From: Paenibacillus alkalitolerans
GTDB taxonomy: Bacteria > Bacillota > Bacilli > Paenibacillales > YIM-B00363
Direction: 5' to 3'
Length of the DNA stretch: 64,000 bases
NCBI RefSeq assembly: GCF_016482785.1
Contig: NZ_JAEMXM010000004.1
Coordinates: 186,001-250,000, forward strand
The position numbers were made by a program, and so were the translations under genes. Below, piece by piece: positions 42,179 through 51,221 of the stretch. Every line of letters begins with the position of its first letter. Within the stretch, counting starts at the first letter, position 1. The notes beneath the pieces were generated by a model. The model saw nothing but the letters and a program-made list of their open reading frames with translations. It ran no database searches and was not told the origin of the DNA.

Positions 42179-43626
42179 GCATTCGCCTAAGGCTCACGCT
42201 GTGGTATTCCGGCGTATTGGCCGTAACGGTCGTCGGTTTGTGCATAGCGGTGTATTTGATTGTGTCTTACGTGCTGTACTCCGGTGAGAAGAACGATATG
42301 CAGCGATTGGCGGGGCAAGTGCTCGAGCAAATGAGTGTTCGCCCGGGATTGTTCAGCGTTTACATCGAGCTTCCCGAATTGAACGAATTCGGGTATTCGG
42401 GCTATTTCCTGCAAGTCGTCAATGAGGAAGGGAGCATAAAGGAAAAAAACATTCGAGGCTCGCTTCCGATACCGAAAGAGTACAAGTCTCCGGAACTGCT
42501 GAAAGACGGCGTTTTTACCGAGGAAAAGGTCGGCGGATTCCGGTTGCTGATTTATAATAAACCGATTGTTTGGCGGGGGCAGTTTGCGGGAGTGCTGCAG
42601 GTGGCCACGATGACCGACGATATCGAGAAAGCGCTTGCCAATTTGCGGACGGTGCTCACGCTGGTCGCACTTGGAGCGGTGGTGGCCGCTTCCACGCTCG
42701 GATGGTTTTTGTCCAGGAAAGCGCTCCAGCCAATCGAACTCATTATTGGAGCAACCGACAAGATCGAGCAGGGCTCCGATTTAAGCAACCGGATCGCTTA
42801 TGCGGGACCGCAGGACGAAATCGGCGTGTTGACGGTGAAAATTAACGGCATGCTGTCGCGCATACAATCGGCGTACGGGGAGCTCGAGGAAGCGGTGCGG
42901 TCGCAGCGGCGTTTCGTATCGGACGCGTCCCATGAGCTGCGCACGCCCCTGACCACCATTCGGGGGAACGTGGAACTGCTGCAAAAGATGTGGACGAAGA
43001 TGCAGAGCGAAACCCAGGCAGGGGAAGCTTGGCAGCTTGCCGAACGGAACGACACCGTACTCGAGGCGCTGCGGGATATCGCCGACGAAGCGGAGCGAAT
43101 GAGCCGTCTCGTTAACGATTTGCTTATGCTGGCGCGCGCGGACGCAGGCCAAAAGATGCGCAAGGAGCCGGTCGATTTGCACGAGCTTGCGGAGGATGTT
43201 GCGAGGAAGGCGCAGCATTTGCCCCGGCGCGCTCAGTGGTTGACAGGCGATTTATCGGCGCTGGAGGGAGTGACGGTGCTTGGAGATCCGGATTATTTGA
43301 GGCAGCTGCTGTTCATCTTTATAGAAAATGCGTTCAAATATACTCCGGCCGGCGAAGTTGAGATGAGTGCGATGGCACCGGAAAGAGGCAAAAATATCGG
43401 CATCCGCATCCGGGACACCGGCATCGGTATGGATAAAGAAGAAGTGCCGCATATTTTCGAGCGGTTTTACCGCGCCGACCCGTCCCGCGGCGAGACCGGC
43501 GGCACCGGTTTGGGACTGGCGATCGCCCGCTGGATTATCGACGAGCACAACGGATCGATTGAAGTGCTGACGCGCAAGGGCGAAGGCTCATCGTTCATTA
43601 TTTGGCTTCCTGTCGCTCATTGGTGA
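42175..43626 (+). CDS. Sensor histidine kinase
   Basis: 483 residues. First membrane helix (about 10-32), an extracellular sensor of about 120 residues, second helix (about 160-180), HAMP linker, then the H box SHELRTPLTTIRGN (His about 261), N box FIENAFKYTP, and G boxes RDTGIGM and GGTGLGLAIAR. It phosphorylates the adjacent response regulator. The signal is unknown; the htrA neighbour hints at envelope stress. Confidence 0.93.
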   Translation: MSIRLRLTLWYSGVLAVTVVGLCIAVYLIVSYVLYSGEKNDMQRLAGQVLEQMSVRPGLFSVYIELPELNEFGYSGYFLQVVNEEGSIKEKNIRGSLPIPKEYKSPELLKDGVFTEEKVGGFRLLIYNKPIVWRGQFAGVLQVATMTDDIEKALANLRTVLTLVALGAVVAASTLGWFLSRKALQPIELIIGATDKIEQGSDLSNRIAYAGPQDEIGVLTVKINGMLSRIQSAYGELEEAVRSQRRFVSDASHELRTPLTTIRGNVELLQKMWTKMQSETQAGEAWQLAERNDTVLEALRDIADEAERMSRLVNDLLMLARADAGQKMRKEPVDLHELAEDVARKAQHLPRRAQWLTGDLSALEGVTVLGDPDYLRQLLFIFIENAFKYTPAGEVEMSAMAPERGKNIGIRIRDTGIGMDKEEVPHIFERFYRADPSRGETGGTGLGLAIARWIIDEHNGSIEVLTRKGEGSSFIIWLPVAHW

Positions 43627-43700
43627 CGGTTTGGTGTTCGCGGTTCCTTTTGTAAAGAGTTATAATGGGTGCAGGACACCGAAAGGTTGGGGAAGAAGCT

Positions 43701-44645
43701 ATGGAAGTCGTAAAAATATCGCCTCGCGGATATTGCTACGGAGTGGTGGATGCGATGGTGCTGGCGCTGCAGACGGCGCGCAACCTCGATTTGCCGCGGC
43801 CGATATATATTTTGGGTATGATCGTGCATAATGCTCACGTGACGGAAGCTTTCGAACGGGAGGGAATCATTACGCTGGACGGCCCGAACCGGTTGGACAT
43901 ATTGGATAACGTGGACCGGGGGACGGTCATCTTTACCGCGCACGGGGTGTCGCCCGAGGTGCGCCGGCGCGCGTCGGGGAGAGGTTTGACCGTTGTCGAC
44001 GCGACTTGCCCGGACGTTACGAAGACTCACGATCTCATCAGAGAGAAGACGGCTGACGGTTACGACATCATATATATCGGGAAGAAAGGGCATCCGGAGC
44101 CGGAAGGCGCCGTCGGCGTCGCACCCGGGAAGGTGCATCTGATCGAGCGGGAAGAGGACGTTGAAGCGTTGTCGGTTCCTCTTTCGGCGCGTGTGCTTGT
44201 GACGAATCAGACGACGATGAGCCAGTGGGATATCCGGAATATTATGAAGCGTGTCGTAGATCGGTATCCGCATGCCGAGATCCATAACGAAATTTGTCTC
44301 GCTACGCAAGTGCGGCAAGAGGCGGTCGCGGAGCAGGCCTCGCTTGCGGATTTGGTCATTGTGGTGGGCGACCCGCGCAGCAACAACTCGAACCGTCTAG
44401 CCCAGGTGTCGGAGGAAATCGCCGGCGTGAAGGCGTACCGCGTGTCGGATGTGACCGAGGTTCGCCCGGAATGGCTGCAGCCGCTGCGCAAAGTGGCCGT
44501 CACTTCGGGAGCGTCCACACCGACGCCGATCACGAAGGAAGTGATCGCTTATTTGGAGGCGTTCGATCCGGAGCAGCCGTCCACATGGCAAATCCGGCGT
44601 ACCGTGAACTTCGAACGGCTGCTGCCGTCGGTGAAGGAGAGGTAG
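43701..44645 (+). CDS. ispH: 4-hydroxy-3-methylbut-2-enyl diphosphate reductase
   Basis: 314 residues. The three Fe-S Cys are in SPRGYCYGV (about 13), VDATCPDV (about 106) and [14 protein letters not shown] (about 197). [21 protein letters not shown] and [10 protein letters not shown] are further IspH signatures. It performs the last step of the MEP isoprenoid pathway. ATG 43701 with GGGGAAG upstream is preferred to an ATG at 43665. Confidence 0.95.
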   Translation: MEVVKISPRGYCYGVVDAMVLALQTARNLDLPRPIYILGMIVHNAHVTEAFEREGIITLDGPNRLDILDNVDRGTVIFTAHGVSPEVRRRASGRGLTVVDATCPDVTKTHDLIREKTADGYDIIYIGKKGHPEPEGAVGVAPGKVHLIEREEDVEALSVPLSARVLVTNQTTMSQWDIRNIMKRVVDRYPHAEIHNEICLATQVRQEAVAEQASLADLVIVVGDPRSNNSNRLAQVSEEIAGVKAYRVSDVTEVRPEWLQPLRKVAVTSGASTPTPITKEVIAYLEAFDPEQPSTWQIRRTVNFERLLPSVKER

Positions 44646-44690
44646 TTACTGGCTGAACGGAATTTGGACTCCTTGCACTGCCGCCCTTTT

Positions 44691-45800
44691 AACCGGAGAA
44701 AGTCCGGTTACAGGGCTCACTTTCGGCCTTTTACGCCGTCCTAACCGGAGAAAGTCTGGTTACAGCGCTCGCTTTCGGCCCTTTGCGCCGTCCTAACCGG
44801 AGAAAGTCCGGTTATGGCGCTCGCTTTCGGCCCTTTACGCCGTCCTAACCGGAGAAAGTCGGGTTACGGCGCTCGCTTTCGGCCCTTAACGCCTTTCTAA
44901 CCGGAGAAAGTCTGGTTACAGCGCTCGCTTTCGGCCCTTTGCGCCGTCCTAACCGGAGAAAGTCCGGTTACAGCGCACATCTTCGGCCCTTTGCGCCGTC
45001 CTAACCGGAGAAAGTCCGGTTACGGCGCTCGCTTTCGGCCCTTTCCGCCTTTCTAACCGGAGAAAGTCCGGTTACGGCGCTCGCTTTCGGCCCTTTCCGC
45101 CTTTCTAACCGGAGAAAGTCCGGTTACGGCGCTCGCTTTCGGCCCTTTCCGCCTTTCTAACCGGAGAAAGTCCGGTTACGGCGCTCGCTTTCGGCCCTTT
45201 CCGCCTTTCTAACCGGAGAAAGTCCGGTTACGGCGCTCGCTTTCGGCCCTTTACGCCTTTCTAACCGGAGAAAGTCCGGTTACGGCGCACATTTTCGGCC
45301 CTTGGCGTCGTCCTAACCGGAGAAACTCCGGTTACGGCGCTCGCTTTCGGCCCTTTACGCCTTTCTACCCGGAGAAAGTCCGGTTACGGCGCTCGCTTTC
45401 GGCCCTTTCCGCCTTTCTAACCGGAGAAAGTCCGGTTACGGCGCTCGCTTTCGGCCCTTTCCGCCTTTCTAACCGGAGAAAGTCCGGTTACGGCGCTCGC
45501 TTTCGGCCCTTTACGCCTTTCTAACCGGAGAAAGTCCGGTTACGGCGCTCGCTTTCGGCCTTTTGCGCTGTCCTAACCGGAGAAACTCCGGTTACAGCGC
45601 TATTTTCGGCCCTTTGCGCCGTCCTAAGCGGAGAAAGTCCGGTTACAGCGCTCGCTATCGGCCTTTTACGCCGTCCTAACCGGAGAAAGTCCGGTTACAG
45701 GGCTCACTACCGGCCCTTTACGCCGTCCTAACCGGAGAAAGTCCGGTTACAGCGCTCGCTTTCGGCCTTTTACGCCGTCCTAACCGGAGAACTCCGGTTA
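44691..45800. repeat. 22-copy 52-bp hairpin tandem array
   Basis: The hairpin core AACCGGA-GAAAG-TCCGGTT recurs every 52 bases (44691, 44743, 44795 and so on), with one 51-base step at 45575-45626, the last core at 45782. Between cores is GC-rich sequence (GGCGCTCGCTTTCGGCCCTT and CGCC[TTT/GTC]CT). Variants such as AACCGGAG-AAA-CTCCGGTT keep or lengthen the stem. Units 8-16 are almost identical. No frame or ribosome site suggests coding. Confidence 0.93.
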
Positions 45801-46020
45801 AGCGAAGGCGCGGGAGGGGGGCGCAAGCTGCTTCTTCGACAATAGTCTCGTTAGAACTTCTCTTGGACGAGTATCGTACTTCAAACATACTTAGTAATCC
45901 TTTAGGATTGCCAAAGCCTCATATGATGCGTGTTGGTCACTTCTCGTTGTACTTGGTAGAGAATGAGCGGGGTAAGGGGAATTTCCAGTTACGGCGGCGG
46001 GAAGTACTGAGTGCGTAATG

Positions 46021-46155
46021 GGATCCCGTTCCGAAATTATTATCCACGAGGGCCAAGTGCGAGCGACGAACATGATTATGGCAACATTTGTTCAAATAAA
46101 GCAATATTTTTTCCATAATATGATCAAACATTGCCATAATGCATTCGGATCCCGT
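46021..46155. repeat. Inverted repeat flanked by a 9-bp direct repeat
   Basis: ATTATGGCAA (46075-46084) and TTGCCATAAT (46131-46140) form a 10-bp inverted repeat extended by further matches. GGATCCCGT is found on both sides (46021-46029 and 46147-46155). The arrangement recalls a small insertion with a target duplication, but true terminal inverted repeats are not clear. The stretch from 45801 to 46020 shows no gene I can support. Confidence 0.4.
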
Positions 46156-46184
46156 CATCGGTCACCATTAAGATCAATTTTCTC

Positions 46185-46213
46185 TTGACGGTGGCCGCTT
46201 CATCGCTTATATT
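46185..46213 (+). promoter_or_regulatory. Sigma-A promoter of the DAHP synthase gene
   Basis: TTGACG (46185-46190), a 17-bp spacer, TATATT (46208-46213). Confidence 0.75.
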
Positions 46214-46284
46214 TACTTTAGCACTTAAAAGCGTATAAGCGTCGAAGTACGAAAGTGACAGGCGCAGTAAAAGGGAGTGGGGAA

Positions 46285-47331
46285 ATGATCGCGATCCTAT
46301 CGAATAAAGCCGGCGAAGAGCGCATTCGCGAGATCGTTCATCACATTGAGAAGCACGGGCTGCAAGCGCATGTGTCGAGAGGAACGGACCGCACCGTCGT
46401 GGGCATTATCGGCAACGCCGTACCGACGCTTGCGGAGCAGCTTCGGCAAATGAAAGACGTCGAGAGCGTCATTAAAATCTCGAAGTCTTACAAATTGGCG
46501 AGCCGCGAATTCCATCCGGAGGACACAGTGATTGAAATAAAAGGCGTGCGCATCGGCGCCGATGAGCTCGTCATAATGGGCGGTCCTTGCGCCGTGGAAT
46601 CCCGCGAGCAAATTATGGAAATCGCCAAGCATGTGAAAGCGGCCGGCGCGCAAGTGCTGCGCGGAGGCGCGTTCAAACCCCGCACGGGTCCGTACAGCTT
46701 CCAAGGCGTGGGCGTCGAAGGCCTGGAGTGGATGGCCGAAGCCGGGGAGAAGTACGGATTGCTCACGATTACGGAAGTGATGACGCCGGAGTATGCGGAT
46801 GTGTGCGCACAATACGCGGACATTCTCCAAGTCGGCACGCGCAACATGCAGAACTTCGATCTTCTGCGCAAGCTCGGTACCGTCAATAAGGCCGTCTTGC
46901 TCAAGCGCGGCTTCAGTTCGACATATGACGAGTGGCTGAATGCCGCCGAATACATTTTGGCCGGAGGAAACCCGAACGTTATGCTGTGCGAGCGCGGCAT
47001 CCGCACTTTCGAGTCGTATACGCGCAACACGCTCGACCTTTCGGCGATTCCGGTCATGCACCAGCTCAGTCATCTGCCGGTAATTTCGGATCCGAGCCAC
47101 GGTACGGGCCGACGCGAGCTGGTGGACACGATGTCGAAAGCTTCTGTTGCGGCGGGAGCCGACGGCTTGATCGTGGAGATGCACACCGATCCCGACAACT
47201 CCATGACCGGCGACGGAGTGCAGTCGTTGTTCCCGGATCAGTTCGAGCGGCTGCTGCAAGACTTGGAGAAGCTTGCTCCGCTGGTCGGCAAGAAGTTTGA
47301 TGCAAGCAAACAACCGGTATTGGCGGATTGA
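46285..47331 (+). CDS. aroF: 3-deoxy-7-phosphoheptulonate (DAHP) synthase
   Basis: 348 residues. An N-terminal ferredoxin/ACT-like domain of about 70 residues (MIAILSNKAGEERI) precedes the KDO8P-synthase-like type I-beta barrel: VIMGGPCAVESREQ, GGAFKPRTGPYSFQG, the DPSHGTGRR metal/substrate loop and a C-terminal Asp-containing EMHTDPDNSMTGDG. It starts the shikimate pathway. The N-terminal domain gives feedback control by aromatic amino acids in related enzymes. No chorismate mutase domain is fused. ATG 46285 has GGGAGTGGGG upstream. Confidence 0.93.
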   Translation: MIAILSNKAGEERIREIVHHIEKHGLQAHVSRGTDRTVVGIIGNAVPTLAEQLRQMKDVESVIKISKSYKLASREFHPEDTVIEIKGVRIGADELVIMGGPCAVESREQIMEIAKHVKAAGAQVLRGGAFKPRTGPYSFQGVGVEGLEWMAEAGEKYGLLTITEVMTPEYADVCAQYADILQVGTRNMQNFDLLRKLGTVNKAVLLKRGFSSTYDEWLNAAEYILAGGNPNVMLCERGIRTFESYTRNTLDLSAIPVMHQLSHLPVISDPSHGTGRRELVDTMSKASVAAGADGLIVEMHTDPDNSMTGDGVQSLFPDQFERLLQDLEKLAPLVGKKFDASKQPVLAD

Positions 47332-47351
47332 CCGAGACGATAACGGAAAAT

Positions 47352-47393
47352 TAAGCCCGCGTCCGATAACGATCGGCGAAGCGGGCTTTTTCA
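47352..47393 (+). terminator. Terminator of the DAHP synthase gene
   Basis: AAGCCCGC and GCGGGCTT arms with an internal inverted part, then TTTTC. Confidence 0.75.
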
Positions 47394-47399
47394 CGTTCA

Positions 47400-47416
47400 T
47401 GTGAGTATACCTTACA
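47400..47416. promoter_or_regulatory. GlnR/TnrA box upstream of glnA
   Basis: TGTGA-N7-TTACA matches the GlnR/TnrA consensus TGTNA-N7-TNACA exactly. A second half site TTACA lies at 47434-47438, close to the -35. It points to nitrogen control of glnA. Confidence 0.75.
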
Positions 47417-47444
47417 CATCTATTAAAAATACCTTACATAACTA

Positions 47445-47473
47445 TTGACGGTGTTACTTTGGCCTATTATAAT
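47445..47473 (+). promoter_or_regulatory. glnA promoter
   Basis: TTGACG (47445-47450), a 17-bp spacer and TATAAT (47468-47473). Confidence 0.85.
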
Positions 47474-47556
47474 TAACCACAAGGTTCGGGGCGAATAACT
47501 GAACGATTCGCACCTTCAACAATATAAATGTTCGGATTTGGGGAGGTATATCAAGC

Positions 47557-48981
47557 ATGTCGGTACAAAGCGTTTTAGATTTGATTCAAGAGAAAAAGAT
47601 TGAATGGGTGGATTTCCGTTTTATCGGATTATCCGGCCGTCAGCAGCACATTTCTTTGCCTGCGGTGGAAGTTGAAGCAGAGACGTTCGTAAACGGCGTC
47701 GCGTTCGACGGTTCCTCGATCCCAGGCTTCCGCGGAATTGAAAATTCCGACATGGTCATGATGCCGGTTCCGGAGACGGCGTATGTCGACCCGTTCACGG
47801 CTCATCCGACGCTTATCATCATGTGTGACATCTTCACTCCGGAAGGCGAACGTTACGATCGCGATCCGCGCGGTATCGCTCAGAAAGCGGAGGAATTCTT
47901 GCAAACGTCCGGAGTCGGCACAGCCGCATATTTCGGACCTGAGTCCGAGTTCTTCATCTTCGACGACGTTCGCTTCGACACGAGCGCGAACAGGTCTTTC
48001 TACGAAGTGGATTCCGAGGAAGCGGCATGGAATACCGGACGCAAAGAAGAAGGCGGCAACCTGAGCTTTAAAATCCCGCACAAAGGCGGCTACGTCCCTG
48101 TACAGCCGGTTGACACGCAGCAAGACATTCGCAGCGAAATGTGCCGTCTGATGATGGAAGCGGGCATCCGCATCGACCGTCATCACCACGAAGTGGCGAC
48201 AGCGGGCCAAGGCGAGATCAACTTCCGTTTCGATACGCTTACGAAAACTGCGGACAACCTTATGAAATACAAATATATCGTGCAAAACACGGCGCGCCAA
48301 TACGGCAAAACAGCAACATTCATGCCGAAGCCGCTCTTCGGGGACAACGGAAGCGGAATGCACGTTCATCAATCGATCTTCAACGGCGACACTCCTTTGT
48401 TCTATGAGAAGGGCGCTTATGCAAACATGAGCGAACTCGCGATTTACTACATCGGCGGAATCTTGTATCACGCTCCGGCGTTGATCGCGTTCACGAACCC
48501 GAGCACGAATTCGTTCAAGCGTCTTGTTCCAGGCTATGAAGCTCCGGTTAACCTCGTGTTCTCGAAGGGTAACCGTTCCGCAGCGGTCCGGATTCCGGTC
48601 GCAGCGGTTACGCCGAAGGGTGCGCGTATCGAGTTCCGTACTCCGGACTCCACGGCAAACCCGTACCTTGCGTTTGCAGCAATGCTTATGGCGGGCCTCG
48701 ACGGTATCAAGAACAAGATCGACCCGCGCAAACTCGGCTACGGCCCGATCGACAAGAACATCTACGAGCTGTCGGACACCGAGAAGAAAGAAATTCGCAG
48801 CGTTCCGGGCTCCTTGGACGAAGCGCTTGACGCACTCGAAGCGGATTACGAATTCCTTACGCAAGGCGACGTATTCGCCAAGGAATTCATCGACAACTAT
48901 GTGGAATTCAAGCGTGCGGAAGCGAAGTCGGTTAACATCCGCGTTCATCCGTACGAGTACAACTTGTACTTCGACTTGTAA
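47557..48981 (+). CDS. glnA: Type I glutamine synthetase (beta-like)
   Basis: 474 residues, about 30 longer than the 444-residue GlnA of B. subtilis. Family motifs are VAFDGSSIPGF, the metal and ATP segments GPESEFFIFD, GDNGSGMHVHQS, NPSTNSFKRLVPGYEAP and RIEFRTPDSTANPYLAF. KNIYELSDTEK places a Tyr at about 403 where adenylylated (GSI-beta) enzymes carry NLY[DE]LP. No glnR precedes it, unlike the glnRA operon of Bacillus, yet its promoter has a perfect GlnR/TnrA box. It makes glutamine from glutamate and ammonia. Confidence 0.95.
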   Translation: MSVQSVLDLIQEKKIEWVDFRFIGLSGRQQHISLPAVEVEAETFVNGVAFDGSSIPGFRGIENSDMVMMPVPETAYVDPFTAHPTLIIMCDIFTPEGERYDRDPRGIAQKAEEFLQTSGVGTAAYFGPESEFFIFDDVRFDTSANRSFYEVDSEEAAWNTGRKEEGGNLSFKIPHKGGYVPVQPVDTQQDIRSEMCRLMMEAGIRIDRHHHEVATAGQGEINFRFDTLTKTADNLMKYKYIVQNTARQYGKTATFMPKPLFGDNGSGMHVHQSIFNGDTPLFYEKGAYANMSELAIYYIGGILYHAPALIAFTNPSTNSFKRLVPGYEAPVNLVFSKGNRSAAVRIPVAAVTPKGARIEFRTPDSTANPYLAFAAMLMAGLDGIKNKIDPRKLGYGPIDKNIYELSDTEKKEIRSVPGSLDEALDALEADYEFLTQGDVFAKEFIDNYVEFKRAEAKSVNIRVHPYEYNLYFDL

Positions 48982-49009
48982 TATCGGACTTTTCCTTCAT
49001 AATTGTAAT

Positions 49010-49043
49010 AACGTCCCCGGCTGCTGCCGGGGATGTTTTTTTC
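49010..49043 (+). terminator. glnA terminator
   Basis: CCCCGGC-TGCT-GCCGGGG stem followed by ATG and seven T. Confidence 0.8.
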
Positions 49044-49129
49044 GGAGGGAGCGCAAAGTTGAAAATGGGGCCGCATCAGAGTTACATTGGTGGAGGAAAC
49101 ATTTTTAAATAAGTGAAGGGGTGCCGGAC

Positions 49130-49936
49130 GTGAGGGAGCATGATGAACACGTAATCTATATATGTTCCGACTCGGTCGGAGAGACGGCTGAGGCGGTCGC
49201 GCGTGCGACGGTTCGGCAGTTCGGCGGAAAGAGCGTTCGAATCAAGAGAATCGGCCATATTAAACACATCTCCGAAATTCGCCGCGTGCTGCAAGAAGCG
49301 AAGGACCAGGGCAGCTTTGTTGCGTTTACGCTCGTGCAGCCGAGGCTTAGGGAAGCGATGAAGGATGAAGCCGTCCGGCTTAACGTCAAGGCGGTCGATA
49401 TTATGGGGCCTATGCTGCAGGCGTTTACCGATACGTTTCACGACGCGCCGATGCGGAAGCCGGGACTGCTTCACGAGATGGACGAAGATTACTTCCGCCG
49501 GGTGGAAGCGGTGGAATTTGCCGTGCGGTACGACGACGGGCGGGATCCGTCCGGTTTGACGCAAGCGCAAGTCGTTCTGATCGGCGTGTCGAGAACGTCC
49601 AAGACACCGCTCAGCATGTTTCTGGCGCATAAAGGCTACAAGTCGGCAAACTGGCCGCTGCTGCCTGAAGTAAAGCTTCCCAGAGAGTTCGAACAGTTGA
49701 AGCCGCAGCAGGTGTTCGGATTGACGATGAACGCCGAGGCGATACACAAAATACGCACCGAACGCCTCAAGGCGGTCGGTCTTCCTGCCGGCGCCAAGTA
49801 TGCGTCCTTGGAGCGGATCCGCGAGGAGCTGCAATACGCCGAGGAAATCATGAAAAAATTGCGCTGCCGGGTGATAGACGTTTCCGACAAAGCAATAGAA
49901 GAAACCGCGGGCATCATTATGGGATATTTAACTTGA
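49130..49936 (+). CDS. Pyruvate, phosphate dikinase regulatory protein (DUF299)
   Basis: 268 residues. Family landmarks are VIYICSDSVGETAEAVARA at the N-terminus and the P-loop-like GVSRTSKTPLSMFLA (about 154), followed by ANWPLLPEVKLP. In characterised members this protein uses ADP to inactivate PPDK (or PEP synthase) and removes the phosphate with pyrophosphate release. B. subtilis YqfL, of the same family, has been linked to CcpN-type control. The dikinase itself is not in the window. GTG 49130 with GAAGGGG 8 bases upstream is preferred to GTG 49121. Confidence 0.9.
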   Translation: MREHDEHVIYICSDSVGETAEAVARATVRQFGGKSVRIKRIGHIKHISEIRRVLQEAKDQGSFVAFTLVQPRLREAMKDEAVRLNVKAVDIMGPMLQAFTDTFHDAPMRKPGLLHEMDEDYFRRVEAVEFAVRYDDGRDPSGLTQAQVVLIGVSRTSKTPLSMFLAHKGYKSANWPLLPEVKLPREFEQLKPQQVFGLTMNAEAIHKIRTERLKAVGLPAGAKYASLERIREELQYAEEIMKKLRCRVIDVSDKAIEETAGIIMGYLT

Positions 49937-49997
49937 AGGAGAGTGCCGTCCCTGCTATGATTACCGTAATATTCAGATACTTATAGGGGTGGAGATC

Positions 49998-51086
49998 GTG
50001 ACGAATCGAGCGTATAACTTCAACGCGGGTCCGGCGGCGCTGCCGGTCGAGGTGCTTCGCACGGCGGCGGAACAAATGACCGATTATGAAGGCGCGGGCA
50101 TGTCCATTATGGAAATGTCGCACCGCAGCAAGCATTATGAGCGTTTAAACGACGACACGCAAGCATTGTTTCGCGAGCTGCTCGGGATTCCGGACAATTA
50201 CAAAGTGTTGTTCCTGCAAGGCGGCGCAAGCACGCAGTTTGCGATGGTGCCGATGAACCTGCTCGGCGAAGGAAAGACGGCGGGTTACGTCTTGACGGGA
50301 GCGTGGGCGGTCAAGGCGTATAAAGAGGCGCAGCTGTTCGGCGATACGTTCGCGGCAGCCACATCGAAGGATTCCGGCTGGAGACGCGTGCCGGATGTCG
50401 GCGCTCTCCGATTGCCTGAAAACACAGCTTACCTGCACGTGACTTCGAACGAAACGATCGAGGGCGTTCAGTATATGGAGTTTCCGGAAACAGGCGGCGT
50501 AACTCTCATTGCGGACATGTCCAGCGACATCTTGAGCCGTCCGGTCGACGTAACCCGGTTCGGATTGATTTATGCAGGCGCGCAAAAAAATCTCGGCCCG
50601 TCCGGCGTTACGGTCGTCATCGTTCGAGACGATCTTGTGGCGGAATCGCCCAATCACTTGGCCACAATGCTTCGGTACGATACGCATGTAAGCGCGAACT
50701 CTCTCTACAACACTCCGCCGTCTTTCTCCGTATATATCATGAATTTGGTGCTTCGCTGGATTCGGGACGGGGGCGGCTTGGCCGCAATGGAGCAGCGGAA
50801 CCGCGAGAAGACGGATTTGATTTACAAGGCGATCGATGAAAGCGACGGTTTGTATGCGGGCCATGCGGATACCGCTTATCGCTCGCGCATGAACATTACG
50901 TTCCGTCTGAAAGACGAGGCGCTTGAGAAAGCGTTTTTGAAGGAGTCGGAGGCGGCGGGCTTCGTCGGTTTGAAAGGCCACCGCAGCGTAGGCGGCTGCA
51001 GGGCGTCGACATATAACGCAGTACCTTATGAAGCGTGCGCGGCGCTCGCTGAATTTATGAACGATTTCCGCCGGCGCCATATGTAA
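49998..51086 (+). CDS. serC: Phosphoserine aminotransferase
   Basis: 362 residues. AYNFNAGPAALP and SIMEMSHRSKHY near the start, LFLQGGASTQFAMVPMN, and the PLP lysine in GLIYAGAQKNLGPSGVTVV (about residue 197) are SerC hallmarks. It converts 3-phosphohydroxypyruvate to phosphoserine, and also serves pyridoxal synthesis in some bacteria. GTG 49998 is chosen since AGGGGTGGAG lies just upstream. Confidence 0.95.
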   Translation: MTNRAYNFNAGPAALPVEVLRTAAEQMTDYEGAGMSIMEMSHRSKHYERLNDDTQALFRELLGIPDNYKVLFLQGGASTQFAMVPMNLLGEGKTAGYVLTGAWAVKAYKEAQLFGDTFAAATSKDSGWRRVPDVGALRLPENTAYLHVTSNETIEGVQYMEFPETGGVTLIADMSSDILSRPVDVTRFGLIYAGAQKNLGPSGVTVVIVRDDLVAESPNHLATMLRYDTHVSANSLYNTPPSFSVYIMNLVLRWIRDGGGLAAMEQRNREKTDLIYKAIDESDGLYAGHADTAYRSRMNITFRLKDEALEKAFLKESEAAGFVGLKGHRSVGGCRASTYNAVPYEACAALAEFMNDFRRRHM

Positions 51087-51119
51087 GAAAAACTTCTATC
51101 GAAGTACATTCAAGGAAGC
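51087..51119 (-). repeat. Solitary copy of the dispersed ~33-nt element
   Basis: On the minus strand GCTTCCTTGAATGTACTTCG then ATAGAAGTTTTTC, matching 41398-41430 in 28-29 of 33 positions by eye and the core of the 57.6 kb repeats. It begins at the serC stop codon. Confidence 0.6.
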
Positions 51120-51163
51120 AGGTACGTCCTATTCTTATGTTATTACAGTATAAGTCAAACGCA

Positions 51164-51208
51164 AACACCCGACTGCCTGTTGTTGCAGGCCGGTCGGGTG
51201 TTTTTTTC
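51164..51208. terminator. Terminator after serC
   Basis: AAACACCCGAC and GTCGGGTGTTT arms with seven T following; it separates serC from the convergent response-regulator gene. Confidence 0.8.
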
Positions 51209-51221
51209 GCCGTTTGCCGGG

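Noticed and set aside
44691-45800. CRISPR array
   Set aside because: The whole 52-bp unit, including the would-be spacer, is repeated; there are no unique spacers and no cas genes.
45891-46158. Two short minus-strand frames of 60-73 codons after the 52-bp array
   Set aside because: They overlap an inverted repeat, lack ribosome sites and show no plausible protein composition.
47629-48948. 439-codon minus-strand frame opposite glnA
   Set aside because: Shadow of the highly biased glnA codons; no recognisable domain and no ribosome site.
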